64,000 nucleotides of DNA from an uncultured Clostridia bacterium (lineage in GTDB: Bacteria > Bacillota > Clostridia > Christensenellales > Borkfalkiaceae). Positions 40,529 through 49,565 of this stretch are shown one piece after another. Location of the stretch: NCBI GenBank assembly GCA_947625245.1, contig CANQNO010000004.1:1-64000 (forward strand), given 5' to 3'. Both the position numbers and the translations under genes were made by a program. Positions within the stretch are counted from its first letter, which is position 1; each line of letters begins with the position of its first letter. The notes beneath the pieces are model-generated. The model saw only the letters and a program-made list of their open reading frames with translations. It searched no databases and was not told the DNA's origin.

Positions 40529-41590
40529 TTACTTCTTTATAATGTCTACCCAATGGCGGCGGTCGGGAAGCTTGCCGGTCTGGATGCCCGTAAGCTCGGC
40601 GTAAAGCATTTTGCTTATTTCACCCATATTTCCGCCGTTTACGACGTAATCCTTGCCCCTGTATCCGAAAAGTCCGACGGGGGATATTACCGCAGCCGTG
40701 CCCGTGCCGAAAATTTCGTTCAGCGTACCGTTATCAGCGGCCTCCGCAACCTTGCGGATATCGACATTACATTCGCGCACCTTATATCCTTTGGATTTGA
40801 GGATGGCGATTGCGCTCCTTCTCGTAATGCCGGGAAGTATGCTGCCGCGGAGTGCGGGCGTATAAACTATTCCGTCGATTACGAAGAATATGTTCATTGC
40901 GCCGACTTCTTCGACATAGCGGTGGAATTTGGCGTCGAGCCACATTGCCTGGTCGTAGCCCTTTGCCTGCGCCTCTTCTCCCGCTTTCATGCTTGCAGCA
41001 TAGTTGCCTATAACTTTGTTGCCGCCGGTGCCGCCCTTTGCGGCGCGGGTATAATGCTCTTCAACGCGGAGTTTTACGGGTGCAAGTCCGTGCGCATAGT
41101 ATGCGCCTACGGGTCCCACGATTACAAACATAAGATATGTTTTGGATGCGTGAACGCCCAAAGCGGGTTCGGTGGCAATCATTGTGGGTCTTATGTAAAG
41201 CGCCGTGCCCTCGTCGGTGGGGATCCAATCCTCGTCGATGAGAATAAGCTGTTTGATGGCGTCGTACACGAATTTTTTATCGAACGTGGGCATGCAAAGT
41301 CTTTCGGCGGAATCGCACATTCTGTCGAGGTTGTCGTTCAGGCGGAACAGGCGGATCTTACCGTCCTTTGACTTAAACGCCTTTGCGCCTTCGAAAATGC
41401 CCTGCGCATAGTGCAGAACGGACGCAGAGGGTTGCAAATGAAGTTCCTGATAGGGTTGGATGCGGGCGTTCTTCCATTCGCCGTCGGCATATTCCATAAT
41501 GAACATGTGGTCGGAGAAATACTTTCCGAAGCCCAACGCTCCCTGCGGTTTTGTCTTTTTGTTTTCGGTTTTTATGATTTTAAGTTCCAT
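40529..41590 (-). CDS. ilvE: Branched-chain amino acid aminotransferase (type II)
   Basis: A 353-aa PLP enzyme interconverting Leu/Ile/Val and their 2-oxo acids. The PLP Lys lies in GGNKVIGNYAASMKA (about 195-208). The family signature EVGAMNIFFVIDG and EIFGTGTAAVISPVG are present. Length and the N-terminal FGKYFSDHMF place it in the eukaryote-like class of BCATs. AAGGAG precedes the ATG. It is third in a same-strand row with a LysN-like aminotransferase and a CoA-transferase, with 68- and 33-bp gaps, so the three probably act in amino-acid breakdown or synthesis together. Confidence 0.95.
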   Translation of the reverse strand: MELKIIKTENKKTKPQGALGFGKYFSDHMFIMEYADGEWKNARIQPYQELHLQPSASVLHYAQGIFEGAKAFKSKDGKIRLFRLNDNLDRMCDSAERLCMPTFDKKFVYDAIKQLILIDEDWIPTDEGTALYIRPTMIATEPALGVHASKTYLMFVIVGPVGAYYAHGLAPVKLRVEEHYTRAAKGGTGGNKVIGNYAASMKAGEEAQAKGYDQAMWLDAKFHRYVEEVGAMNIFFVIDGIVYTPALRGSILPGITRRSAIAILKSKGYKVRECNVDIRKVAEAADNGTLNEIFGTGTAAVISPVGLFGYRGKDYVVNGGNMGEISKMLYAELTGIQTGKLPDRRHWVDIIKK

Positions 41591-41658
41591 AAAATTTACT
41601 CCTTATAAATTTATATCCGCCGTTACGCCGTAAATTTATCGACGAAAAGCCGGTGAAT

Positions 41659-42858
41659 TTATTTCTTTAATTTGGCGATCTCTGCTTTGAACATATCGCC
41701 GAGTCTGTGGATACCCGCGTCTATGCGGTCCACGGTTGCGTTGGAGAAGTTGAGGCGCATTGTGTTGAGCCCGCTTCCGTCCGCATAGAATACCTGACCC
41801 TGAATATATGCAACGTCGTGCTTAATGGCTTCGGGCGCGAGTTCTACGGTGTTTATGGGCGCGTTGAATTCACCCCATATAAACAAGCCGCCTTCAGCGT
41901 TCACGTACTTATACTCTTCGGGCATATATTTGTTGAGCGCCGCTATCATTGCATTTTTGCGCTCCCTGTATATGGGCAGGCTCTTTTCGATATTTTTGAA
42001 AAGATAGCCCCTCCTGAGATATTCGCCTACGATAAGTTGCGAAAGGTTGGACGTGGTTACGTCAACGCCCTGCTTGCCTATGGTCATTTTGCGGATAACT
42101 TCTTTGTCGCCGATTGCGACGCCCACTCTGAGACCGGGGGAAAGCACTTTGGAAAAGCTGGTGAGATATACTACGTTGCCCGCCTTGTCGAAGCTCTTTA
42201 TGCTGGGAACCCAATTGCCCTCGAAGCGCAGTTTGCTGTAAGGGTCGTCCTCGAGAACCATTACGTTGTACTTTGCGGTGATTTCCGCGATTTTTTTGCG
42301 GTTTTCAACCGAATATGTCTTGCCCGTGGGGTTGGAGAAAGTGGAAACGCAATACAAAAATTTGGGATTGTACTTTTTGATTTTCTTTTCGAGATCCTCT
42401 ATTATAAGCCCGTCATGATCCGCGTCCACGCCCACAGCTTTCGCCTGATAGGAATCGAAAATCTGCAATGCGGTAAGATAGGTGGGATTTTCCACCAGAA
42501 CGCAGTCGCCCTTGTTGAGGAACACCTTGCTCATGAGGTCGATACCCTGCTGACCGCCGCTTATTACCAGCGTGTTGTCAAGCGTGATGTTTTCGATGCC
42601 CGCCGTTTTGACGTACTCGATAAGCTGTTCCCTAAGCGACTTGAAACCCTCGGTTGTGCCGTATTGAAGCGCTTCGGTTGCCCTGCCCTCGCTTAAAAGG
42701 TCGTGGGCGATCTCCTGCACTTCTTTTTGGGGGAGACATTGCGTCGCGGGGAAACCGCCGGCAAACGAGATAATTTCGGGTCTTGTGAGAAGCTTTAAAA
42801 TCTCTCTCGTCGCCGCGCCGTTCATCTTTGCCATTCTTTCACTGTAATTATAAGTCAT
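41659..42858 (-). CDS. PLP-dependent aminotransferase, 2-aminoadipate/aromatic type (LysN-like)
   Basis: A 399-aa class I fold-type aminotransferase. FAGGFPATQCLP near the N-terminus and YGTTEGFKSLREQL are hallmarks of the LysN/ARO8 group. The PLP Lys is in LTSFSKVLSPGLRVGVAIG (about 240), and PTYLTALQIFD, STFSNPTGKT and EDDPYSKLRFEG line the cofactor pocket. Such enzymes accept 2-aminoadipate, aromatic or branched amino acids; the neighbouring ilvE and CoA-transferase suggest a role in amino-acid catabolism. It lacks the GntR domain of MocR regulators. Confidence 0.9.
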   Translation of the reverse strand: MTYNYSERMAKMNGAATREILKLLTRPEIISFAGGFPATQCLPQKEVQEIAHDLLSEGRATEALQYGTTEGFKSLREQLIEYVKTAGIENITLDNTLVISGGQQGIDLMSKVFLNKGDCVLVENPTYLTALQIFDSYQAKAVGVDADHDGLIIEDLEKKIKKYNPKFLYCVSTFSNPTGKTYSVENRKKIAEITAKYNVMVLEDDPYSKLRFEGNWVPSIKSFDKAGNVVYLTSFSKVLSPGLRVGVAIGDKEVIRKMTIGKQGVDVTTSNLSQLIVGEYLRRGYLFKNIEKSLPIYRERKNAMIAALNKYMPEEYKYVNAEGGLFIWGEFNAPINTVELAPEAIKHDVAYIQGQVFYADGSGLNTMRLNFSNATVDRIDAGIHRLGDMFKAEIAKLKK

Positions 42859-42891
42859 TACCTTTCCCTCTTTATAAATTTTTTATTATTT

Positions 42892-44199
42892 TTAATCTTT
42901 GATCAAGCCGAGTTCTTTTGCCTTTGCGGTCAATTCGTCGCGGAATTTGGGGTGAGCGATGGAAATAATAGCCTTTGCCCTGTCCGCAATGGAAAGCCCG
43001 CGCACGTTTACCGCGCCGTATTCGGTTACAAGGTACTGCAAATCGTTGCGCGAAAGCGAAACGGTTGCGCCCGGTTTGAGCTGGGGAACGATACGGCTGA
43101 TTTCAACCCTTTCGTCGCCGTTGCCCGTACGCACGTTGGCGGTGGAATAGAGCGCAATGAACGCCCTGCCTCCCTTTGCCATCTGCGCGCCTATCGCCGT
43201 ATCCATTTGACCGCCCGTGCCGCTGTATTGGCGCGAACCCAAACTTTCGCTGCAACACTGGCCGGTCAGATCCACTTCGAGCGTGGTGTTTATGGATACC
43301 TGGTTGTCGTTTTTAGCCAACGTCTCGTATGCGTTGCAATAGCTGCAATCCATGACGAGAACGTCGGGGTTATTGTTTACGAATTCGTAAACTTTATCGG
43401 TGCCGAGCACGATGCTCGTAACTATCTTGCCCTTGTGCAAGGTCTTTTTGCTGCCGTTAACTATGCCCTTTTTGGCAAGTTCGGCAACCCCGTCGCCCAA
43501 AAGTTCGGTGTGGATCCCCAAATCCTTTTTTGTTTCGAGGAACTGCACGACCGAATTGGGGATAGAACCTATGCCTATCTGAAGGTTGTCGCCATCCTTT
43601 ATGTATTGAGAAATATAGCCGCCTATTATCTTATCCTTTTCGTTTATGGGTGCGGTTTTATCCTGAACCATGGGGAAATCGACGGGAATAAAATAATCCA
43701 CGTCCTTTTCGTCGATCACCGCGTCGCCGTAAGTGAAAGGCATGTTGGGGTTGACTTCCATGATTACGGTCTTTGCGCGTTTCATTACTTCGCGGTCGTA
43801 AATGTCGCTCAATCCCAACGAAATTTTGCCGTCTTTATTGGGGGGCGTACAGGAACCCACGAAGAGGTCGGGATCGCCGCCCGCGCAGATGGTAATCGCC
43901 GTTTTGCGGAGATGGGTGGGCGCGTAAGAAACGGTTTTTAAAGTGTTGTACGCGTTGCGCATGGGCCCGGAAAAGAATACGCTGTTTATTTTAATTTTGT
44001 TGCCGTATTCGGGGTTTTCCAAAAACGGATAAGACCTCATCGTAAGGCACATCCAGATGCTGAGACCGCGGTCTTTATCGAGAATTTTGTGCAGGTTGCT
44101 CAAAAATCCCTGCGGTTCCACCGTTGCGTCGCCGACGGCTATTTTGTAGTTGTCTTTGACAAGCGCAAGCGCTTGGTCGATTGTGATTGTCTTTGCCAT
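42892..44199 (-). CDS. Acyl-CoA:acetate CoA-transferase (acetyl-CoA hydrolase/4-hydroxybutyrate CoA-transferase family)
   Basis: A 435-aa class I CoA-transferase. GIGSIPNSVVQFL (about 215-227) is the CoA-binding GxGxxPxA-like loop. The catalytic Glu is in LTGQCCSESLGSRQYSGTGGQ (about 325-345), matching the butyryl-CoA:acetate and 4-hydroxybutyrate transferases. It may release short or branched-chain acyl groups as acids while saving CoA, which fits beside two aminotransferases. Substrate cannot be fixed from sequence. Good promoter upstream; GGAGA before the ATG. Confidence 0.88.
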   Translation of the reverse strand: MAKTITIDQALALVKDNYKIAVGDATVEPQGFLSNLHKILDKDRGLSIWMCLTMRSYPFLENPEYGNKIKINSVFFSGPMRNAYNTLKTVSYAPTHLRKTAITICAGGDPDLFVGSCTPPNKDGKISLGLSDIYDREVMKRAKTVIMEVNPNMPFTYGDAVIDEKDVDYFIPVDFPMVQDKTAPINEKDKIIGGYISQYIKDGDNLQIGIGSIPNSVVQFLETKKDLGIHTELLGDGVAELAKKGIVNGSKKTLHKGKIVTSIVLGTDKVYEFVNNNPDVLVMDCSYCNAYETLAKNDNQVSINTTLEVDLTGQCCSESLGSRQYSGTGGQMDTAIGAQMAKGGRAFIALYSTANVRTGNGDERVEISRIVPQLKPGATVSLSRNDLQYLVTEYGAVNVRGLSIADRAKAIISIAHPKFRDELTAKAKELGLIKD

Positions 44200-44227
44200 T
44201 TTTATCTCCTATTAATTGCTCTAATTA

Positions 44228-44256
44228 AGTTTAATAAAAAAGAAAATCAAAGTCAA
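44228..44256 (-). promoter_or_regulatory. Promoter of the CoA-transferase/aminotransferase row
   Basis: On the minus strand: TTGACT, 17-bp spacer, TAAACT. Confidence 0.7.
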
Positions 44257-44300
44257 ATAAAATGCCGCTTTTTAAAAAATTAAAAAATTTATAATTTCAA

Positions 44301-44331
44301 AAAGCCGTCCGCTTGCCTGCGGAACGGCTTT
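44301..44331 (-). terminator. Terminator of the Gate-domain protein gene
   Basis: 8-bp stem AAAGCCGT/ACGGCTTT with an inner CCGC/GCGG stem, then TTTTTGAAATT on the minus strand. Confidence 0.8.
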
Positions 44332-44336
44332 AAAGC

Positions 44337-45797
44337 TCAAAGCATCAGCGCGAACAGCGCATAGAGCCAATGCGCGCAGAAGCCCGCAATAACTCCGCCG
44401 ATAAGGTGGAAGGCTATGGAACTTGCGGTAAGGCTGCGCATACCGAGGCTGTCCATCATTGCAACGCGGGTGGATAAAAATCCGCTCCAGAACATGCACA
44501 TGGAAGTGAATACGGCAATTTCGGTTGCGGTATACATGTGCTCGCCCACAAGCTCCACCGCCGCGCCCGCGCTGCCCAAAGCGGTTATGGGAATACTTAT
44601 GGCGGTGCTCGTCTCAAAGCCGAACAAGAAATCGAAAACGGGGGAAAGCTTTTCGCCTATCCAGGGCAATAGCGCAACGCCCTCGCCCGCAGAACCCGTA
44701 TATACGCCCGCCGGACAGCCGTCGGAGAGCACTTTTACCACGTTTGCTATGATGAGAACGCCCGGTATTATGGCAAGCCCTATTTTTACGCCGCTCGCCC
44801 CGCCTTCGAGAAGGCTGTCGAAAAAGCGTTGCAAAAAGCCGCCCGAACGGATCTCGCGCTCCTTCATTACGTTGAATTTAAGTTCGCCTTCGGGCGCCGC
44901 CTCTTCCTTTATGCCGTAAATCTTTTTGGAACGCCACAGCATCATGCGTGTGGAAAAAATACTGCCTATTACAGCGCCCACTACGCCCATGGCTATGGCA
45001 AGCCCTATAGAGCCCGCGCCGCGGAAGCCCTTTTGGGTGAGCGTGATTATAACTATAAGCCCCATACCGAACGCCGTGCCGAGGTTGGCAAGCCCCGCAA
45101 GCTGGTATTTTTTGAAATAGCGCCTGTAACGCACGTCGTCGGTAAGCGCCAAAACTGCTGGGTTATCCGAAAGGAATACAGAAAATATGGCTATGGAAGT
45201 TGCGCCGGGCATGCCGTAAAGAGGGCGCATAAGCGGCGAAAGCGCCTTGTTTGCAAGGGCTATAACGCCGAATTCGGTTAAAACCGAATTGAGCGCGCCG
45301 ATTACAACCGCCACGCTTAAAAGATAAAAACACACGTCTATCAACAGACCGTAAGCGTTGTTGAAAAGCGTGTTTACCATATTGCCGAAACCCATTTTGA
45401 CGGCGATCGGCACAAAAATAGCAAGAAAAACCGCAAGGGTGAAAAAGCCCTCGAAGCCCAAAATCTTTTTTACCGAAATATTGCCCGCCGTCTGTTTGCG
45501 GGCGGCAGCCCTCTGCCTCCACCGCTTAACAGCGGGAACGGGATTGACCTTATGCAAAAAATTCCCCGCGCGCCTGTATCTGCCGCGCTTTTCGGTTTCT
45601 ACGGCTCCGCTTTCGGGATCGGGTGAGGGATTTTCCGCAGTGTTGCCGCCGGAAGAAAGATTTTCCGCAGAACCACCGTCGGGAGGGCAAGCGCTCTCCG
45701 CTTCGGGAACGGTATTTTCCGTTTCCTGAGGCAAAACTTCCCGGTCAATTTCCGCTTCGGAGGAAGATTCAGTTGGGAGGGGATCCTTACGAACCAT
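44337..45797 (-). CDS. Gate-domain (nucleoside-recognition-like) membrane protein
   Basis: 486 aa. The first ~95 residues are a hydrophilic, Pro/Glu/Ser-rich cytoplasmic tail (SSSEAEIDREVLPQETEN and similar). About nine membrane segments follow. FSVFLSDNPAVLALTDDVRYR and GFETSTAISIPITALGSAGAAVEL are highly regular for the Gate/YjiH-like family also found in spore-maturation SpmA/B and nucleoside transporters. The substrate is unknown. The long disordered tail is unusual and may be a lineage-specific add-on. Its own promoter lies at 45835-45863. No partner gene adjoins it. Confidence 0.7.
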   Translation of the reverse strand: MVRKDPLPTESSSEAEIDREVLPQETENTVPEAESACPPDGGSAENLSSGGNTAENPSPDPESGAVETEKRGRYRRAGNFLHKVNPVPAVKRWRQRAAARKQTAGNISVKKILGFEGFFTLAVFLAIFVPIAVKMGFGNMVNTLFNNAYGLLIDVCFYLLSVAVVIGALNSVLTEFGVIALANKALSPLMRPLYGMPGATSIAIFSVFLSDNPAVLALTDDVRYRRYFKKYQLAGLANLGTAFGMGLIVIITLTQKGFRGAGSIGLAIAMGVVGAVIGSIFSTRMMLWRSKKIYGIKEEAAPEGELKFNVMKEREIRSGGFLQRFFDSLLEGGASGVKIGLAIIPGVLIIANVVKVLSDGCPAGVYTGSAGEGVALLPWIGEKLSPVFDFLFGFETSTAISIPITALGSAGAAVELVGEHMYTATEIAVFTSMCMFWSGFLSTRVAMMDSLGMRSLTASSIAFHLIGGVIAGFCAHWLYALFALML

Positions 45798-45834
45798 TTA
45801 TTGTGCCCGCCGATTGAATAGATATACAGTTGAT

Positions 45835-45863
45835 ATTATAATATTTCGAGTTTAAACAGTCAA
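45835..45863 (-). promoter_or_regulatory. Promoter of the Gate-domain gene
   Basis: On the minus strand: TTGACT, 17-bp spacer, TATAAT. Confidence 0.8.
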
Positions 45864-45995
45864 CAGATTTAATGAAAATTTCCTGTAGCGATAATAAACG
45901 GCGCAAGCAGTGAGCGTCCGCACTGCGATTTTTGTGAACTTGTCTTGTAAATTAAGCACAATTTTTACATAATAATATAAAATGCCGACGCGCAC

Positions 45996-46024
45996 TTGAT
46001 AATTTTGGACTCTTGTAGTATAAT
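45996..46024 (+). promoter_or_regulatory. Promoter of gpmI
   Basis: TTGATA (45996-46001), 17-bp spacer, TATAAT (46019-46024). The 130 bp to its left hold only a small stem (GCAGTG/CACTGC near 45908-45928) followed by a T run, perhaps a terminator or short RNA. Confidence 0.8.
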
Positions 46025-46049
46025 CCCCGTTGAAAAAACAGGTAAAATT

Positions 46050-47612
46050 ATGAAAAAAATTCCTTATGTATTGATTATAATGGACGGTTACGGGCTGGCG
46101 CCCGCGGGAAAAGGAAACGCAATAAGCATTAACGGCAGTAAGAACATAGAAGAATTAAAAAAGAAATACCCTTCCTCTTCGCTCGGGGCAAGCGGGCTGA
46201 GCGTTGGGTTGCCTGCCGGTCAGATGGGCAATTCCGAAGTCGGGCACATGAATATAGGCGCGGGCAGGATAGTCTACCAGGACTTGACGCGGATAACCAA
46301 AGCCATACGCGACGGCGAATTTTTTGACAACCCAGTACTCATAAATGCGATGGACTCCGCAAAGAAGAACGGCAAAAAACTGCACCTTATGGGACTTTTG
46401 GGACCCGGCGGCGTACACAGCCATTCGGAGCACTTGTACGCGCTTTTGAAAATGGCGAAAGAGCGCGGCGTGGAAAAGACCTATGTACACTGCTTTACCG
46501 ACGGGAGAGACACTTCCCCCACTTCGGGCGCGGAGTACATGCGCGAACTGCAACGTGAGATCCAAAAACTGAACTTCGGCAAAATAGCTTCGGTTACGGG
46601 CAGATACTACGCCATGGACCGCGACGACAACTGGGATAGAATAGAAAAAGCATACGATATGCTTACGACAGGCAACGGCAGGCGTTCATGCGACCCCGCG
46701 GAAGCGCTTGAAGAGAGTTATGCGGCGGGCGTTACGGACGAATTTGTTTTGCCCGTAAACATTTACGAAAACGGGAAGCCCGTAGCTTTGGTAGAAAAGG
46801 GCGACAGCATAATATTCTTCAATTTCCGTCCCGACCGCGCAAGACAGCTTACCCGCGCTTTGTCGCAGAGAGATTTTACGGTGCCCGGCTTTAAGACGTT
46901 TGAAAGAAAAACGGGATTTTTGGAACCCGTTTACGTATGCTTCACTCTTTACAACGCAGACTTCAGGGATGTGGAAATAGCGTTCCCGCACTTAAAAATA
47001 GAAAATTCTTTGGGCGAATACCTTTCGAAAGCGGGGAAAACCCAACTCCGCATTGCAGAAACGGAGAAATACGCGCACGTAACCTTCTTTTTCAACAACG
47101 GCGTGGAAAAGCCCTATCCCGGCGAAACGCGGGAGCTCATCCACTCCCCCAAAGTTGCGACTTACGACTTAAAGCCCGAAATGAGCGCGTACGAGGTTAC
47201 CGATAAAGTTTTAAAGGAATTGGATTCGGGCAAATTCGACGCGGTAATTCTGAATTTTGCCAACTGCGATATGGTTGGGCACACGGGAGTTTTGGACGCG
47301 ACCGTAAAAGCCGTGGGCACGGTTGACGAGTGCGTGAAAAAAGTTACGGACAAAATTCTCTCCCTCGGCGGCTCGGCGATAATTACCGCGGACCACGGGA
47401 ACGCCGACAGCCTTATAAGCGAGGACGGGCACATGATGACGGCGCACACCACAAACCCCGTGCCCGTGATCCTCGTTTCGGAAAAGCACAAAAACGCGGC
47501 GCTGAGGAAAGACGGCATTTTGGCAGACCTCGCACCCACTCTGCTCGACCTAATGGGCTTGCCCAAACCCGCGGAAATGACGGGCACGAGTTTGATAGCG
47601 GAAGAACGATAA
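46050..47612 (+). CDS. gpmI: 2,3-bisphosphoglycerate-independent phosphoglycerate mutase
   Basis: A 520-aa two-domain glycolytic enzyme converting 3- to 2-phosphoglycerate with Mn ions. Metal motif LIIMDGYG is at the N-terminus and the phospho-Ser in MGNSEVGHMNIGAGR (about residue 60). FTDGRDTSPTSG and GRYYAMDRDDNWDR follow, and the second metal cluster appears as NCDMVGHTG and TADHGNADSL. The ATG at 46050 is chosen because the longer frame begins in the promoter -35 box; AGGT lies 8 nt upstream. Single gene ending in a hairpin. Confidence 0.96.
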   Translation: MKKIPYVLIIMDGYGLAPAGKGNAISINGSKNIEELKKKYPSSSLGASGLSVGLPAGQMGNSEVGHMNIGAGRIVYQDLTRITKAIRDGEFFDNPVLINAMDSAKKNGKKLHLMGLLGPGGVHSHSEHLYALLKMAKERGVEKTYVHCFTDGRDTSPTSGAEYMRELQREIQKLNFGKIASVTGRYYAMDRDDNWDRIEKAYDMLTTGNGRRSCDPAEALEESYAAGVTDEFVLPVNIYENGKPVALVEKGDSIIFFNFRPDRARQLTRALSQRDFTVPGFKTFERKTGFLEPVYVCFTLYNADFRDVEIAFPHLKIENSLGEYLSKAGKTQLRIAETEKYAHVTFFFNNGVEKPYPGETRELIHSPKVATYDLKPEMSAYEVTDKVLKELDSGKFDAVILNFANCDMVGHTGVLDATVKAVGTVDECVKKVTDKILSLGGSAIITADHGNADSLISEDGHMMTAHTTNPVPVILVSEKHKNAALRKDGILADLAPTLLDLMGLPKPAEMTGTSLIAEER

Positions 47613-47654
47613 TTTGATGGTTAAACCCGCGGTTTGGGCAAAAAATTAAAAATT

Positions 47655-47695
47655 AAGCCGCCCGCGGCGCGAAATTCGCGCAGCGGGCGGCTTTT
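47655..47695. terminator. Terminator between gpmI and adenine deaminase
   Basis: 11-bp outer stem AAGCCGCCCGC/GCGGGCGGCTT with an inner GCGCG/CGCGC stem and T tails on both strands; serves two convergent genes. Confidence 0.82.
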
Positions 47696-47762
47696 GCTTA
47701 CTGTCTTTATATTGTTTACTTAGAAGAAACTTCGATATTCTTACAGCTAATCATGATATGCC

Positions 47763-49475
47763 CTATCCCTCTATATCGGTAAAACCGAACTTTTCGACGT
47801 CGAAAAGACCTGTGTCGAGGAGTTTTAAACGAGGTATTACGGCAAGGGACAAAAACGCGAGGGACATGAAAGGCTGGTAATTGTTTTTAACGCCCATTGC
47901 GCGGGCGCGCTCCGTGAGGGCGCGGCTGCCCCGCCGCAGGCTCACGTCGTCGCCGCCCGACATCAGACCGCCTATTTCAAGCGGAACGCCGTAAATTTTG
48001 CCAGTAGCGCTTTCGGCTATAACCATACCGCCGCCCATTTCTTTTAAGGCGTTAGCCGCGTCCGCCATCGCCTTGTTGTCGTCTCCCGCCAAAATTATAT
48101 TATGGCTGTCGTGGGCAACGGTCAATCCCAGCGCGCCGCCCTTAAAACCGTAGCCCTTTAAAAGCGCCTTGCCTATATTCCCCGTATATTTATGTCGTTC
48201 GACTACAGCAAGTTTTAAAAGGTCGCCCCCGGCAAGGACGTCTCCGCCTTCCGAACGCACGTCAACCCTTTCGCAACCCGTAATAAGCCCATCCACAACG
48301 GTAATCGCCTTTGCGGAGCCGCTTTTTATAGTTAAGACAAAGTCTTCGGGCGTAAGCTTGCGTTTTAGCCGCACCGTGCCGAGCACGCTTTTGGGGATAT
48401 AACGTGACGAGACGTCGAACAGAGGTTCATTGTCCTTTGCGACGATTTTGCCGCTTTTGATAACGTATTTTACGTTAAAGTCTTTGAGATTTTCGGTTAT
48501 GACGAGGTCGGCAAGATAAAACGGGGCGACCGCGCCGCGGTATTTAAGCCCGTAACACTCTGCGGCGTTAAGGGTGGCAAGGGTTACAGCGCGGACGGGG
48601 TCCATGCCGTAATCCCCTACAAGGCGGCGCAACGCGTCGTCTATTCCTCCCTTCTCCTTCAAGTCGTCCGCATGCCTGTCGTCGGTGCAAAGCAAAAACC
48701 TGCGGAAATTTTTATCGCCGACGCATCTTGCATTGCACAGGTTTTCGGCAGAAGAGCCGTGGCGTATATGCACATACATGCCCTTTGAAATTTTTTCGGC
48801 GATTTCTTTTTCCGAACAACACTCGTGGTCGGTGGAAATGCCGCCGCAGAGATATGCGTTCAGCTCATAGCCGCACACCGCGGGAGAGTGGCCGTCTACG
48901 ATTTTGCCCGCCGCGTGAGCCGCTTCGAGTTTTTTTATTGCCTCCCCGTCGCAATTTATCACGCCCGGATAGTTCATAAATTCGCCCAGCCCGAAAAAGC
49001 CGCTTCCGCCGATATATTTTTCGACGTCTTTGGCGGAAAGGGTTGCGCCGCTCGTTTCGAACGGGGTCGCGGGGACGCAGGACGGGAGTTGCAAAAAGAG
49101 GTCGAGCGGGAGATTTTCGGCGGCTTTTGCCATATAACGGCAACCCTCTATGCCGCAGACGTTGGCTATTTCGTGCGGGTCGGCTATTACGGCGGTAGTG
49201 CCGCGGGGCACGACGAGAGACGCGAATCCCTCGGGCGAGAGCATAGAGCTTTCGATATGGACATGCCCGTCAATAAACCCCGGGAGCACCGTAAGCCCCG
49301 AACAGTCAATTTCCTCAATTCCCGAATATTCGCCCACTCCCACTATTTTTTCGCCCGTAACGGCAATATCGCCCCTTTTAAGGTCGCCCGAAAACACGTC
49401 CGCATAAACGGCGTTTTTTAAGACGAGATGGGCTTTTACTTCTTTTTTTGCGGCTTTTATATATTTTTCAAGCAT
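47763..49475 (-). CDS. ade: Adenine deaminase (amidohydrolase type)
   Basis: A 570-aa metal-dependent enzyme deaminating adenine to hypoxanthine for purine salvage. PGFIDGHVHIESSMLSPEGFA (about 72-92) gives the metal HxH motif, followed by PRGTTAVIADPHEIANVCG. VDGHSPAVCGYELNAY, STDHECCSEKEI and CTDDRHADDL supply the remaining ligands. The C-terminal GGMVIAESATGKIYG and PLEIGGLMS are characteristic of bacterial Ade. Start ATG has a GGGGTG upstream in a very short leader. No purine riboswitch is seen. Confidence 0.96.
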   Translation of the reverse strand: MLEKYIKAAKKEVKAHLVLKNAVYADVFSGDLKRGDIAVTGEKIVGVGEYSGIEEIDCSGLTVLPGFIDGHVHIESSMLSPEGFASLVVPRGTTAVIADPHEIANVCGIEGCRYMAKAAENLPLDLFLQLPSCVPATPFETSGATLSAKDVEKYIGGSGFFGLGEFMNYPGVINCDGEAIKKLEAAHAAGKIVDGHSPAVCGYELNAYLCGGISTDHECCSEKEIAEKISKGMYVHIRHGSSAENLCNARCVGDKNFRRFLLCTDDRHADDLKEKGGIDDALRRLVGDYGMDPVRAVTLATLNAAECYGLKYRGAVAPFYLADLVITENLKDFNVKYVIKSGKIVAKDNEPLFDVSSRYIPKSVLGTVRLKRKLTPEDFVLTIKSGSAKAITVVDGLITGCERVDVRSEGGDVLAGGDLLKLAVVERHKYTGNIGKALLKGYGFKGGALGLTVAHDSHNIILAGDDNKAMADAANALKEMGGGMVIAESATGKIYGVPLEIGGLMSGGDDVSLRRGSRALTERARAMGVKNNYQPFMSLAFLSLAVIPRLKLLDTGLFDVEKFGFTDIEG

Positions 49476-49491
49476 TTTGCACCCCGAAATT

Positions 49492-49520
49492 ATTTTAACA
49501 CACCTTTTCTTTATTGTAAA
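49492..49520 (-). promoter_or_regulatory. Promoter of ade
   Basis: On the minus strand: TTTACA, 17-bp spacer, TAAAAT. About 16 nt separate it from the ATG, so the leader is only ~10 nt. Confidence 0.6.
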
Positions 49521-49548
49521 GCCCGCCGCGGTGACGCGGCGGGCTTTT
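49521..49548 (-). terminator. Terminator of cadA
   Basis: 10-bp stem GCCCGCCGCG/CGCGGCGGGC with loop GTGA. Its left edge abuts the ade -35 box. Confidence 0.75.
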
Positions 49549-49565
49549 GAAAAAGTTGACGCAAT

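Noticed and set aside
41591..41658. T-box or amino-acid riboswitch before ilvE
   Set aside because: Only 68 bp, no AGGGTGGNACCGCG element and no specifier stem; it holds just a ribosome site.
49476..49491. Purine riboswitch before adenine deaminase
   Set aside because: The promoter leaves a leader of about 10 nt, with no room for an aptamer.
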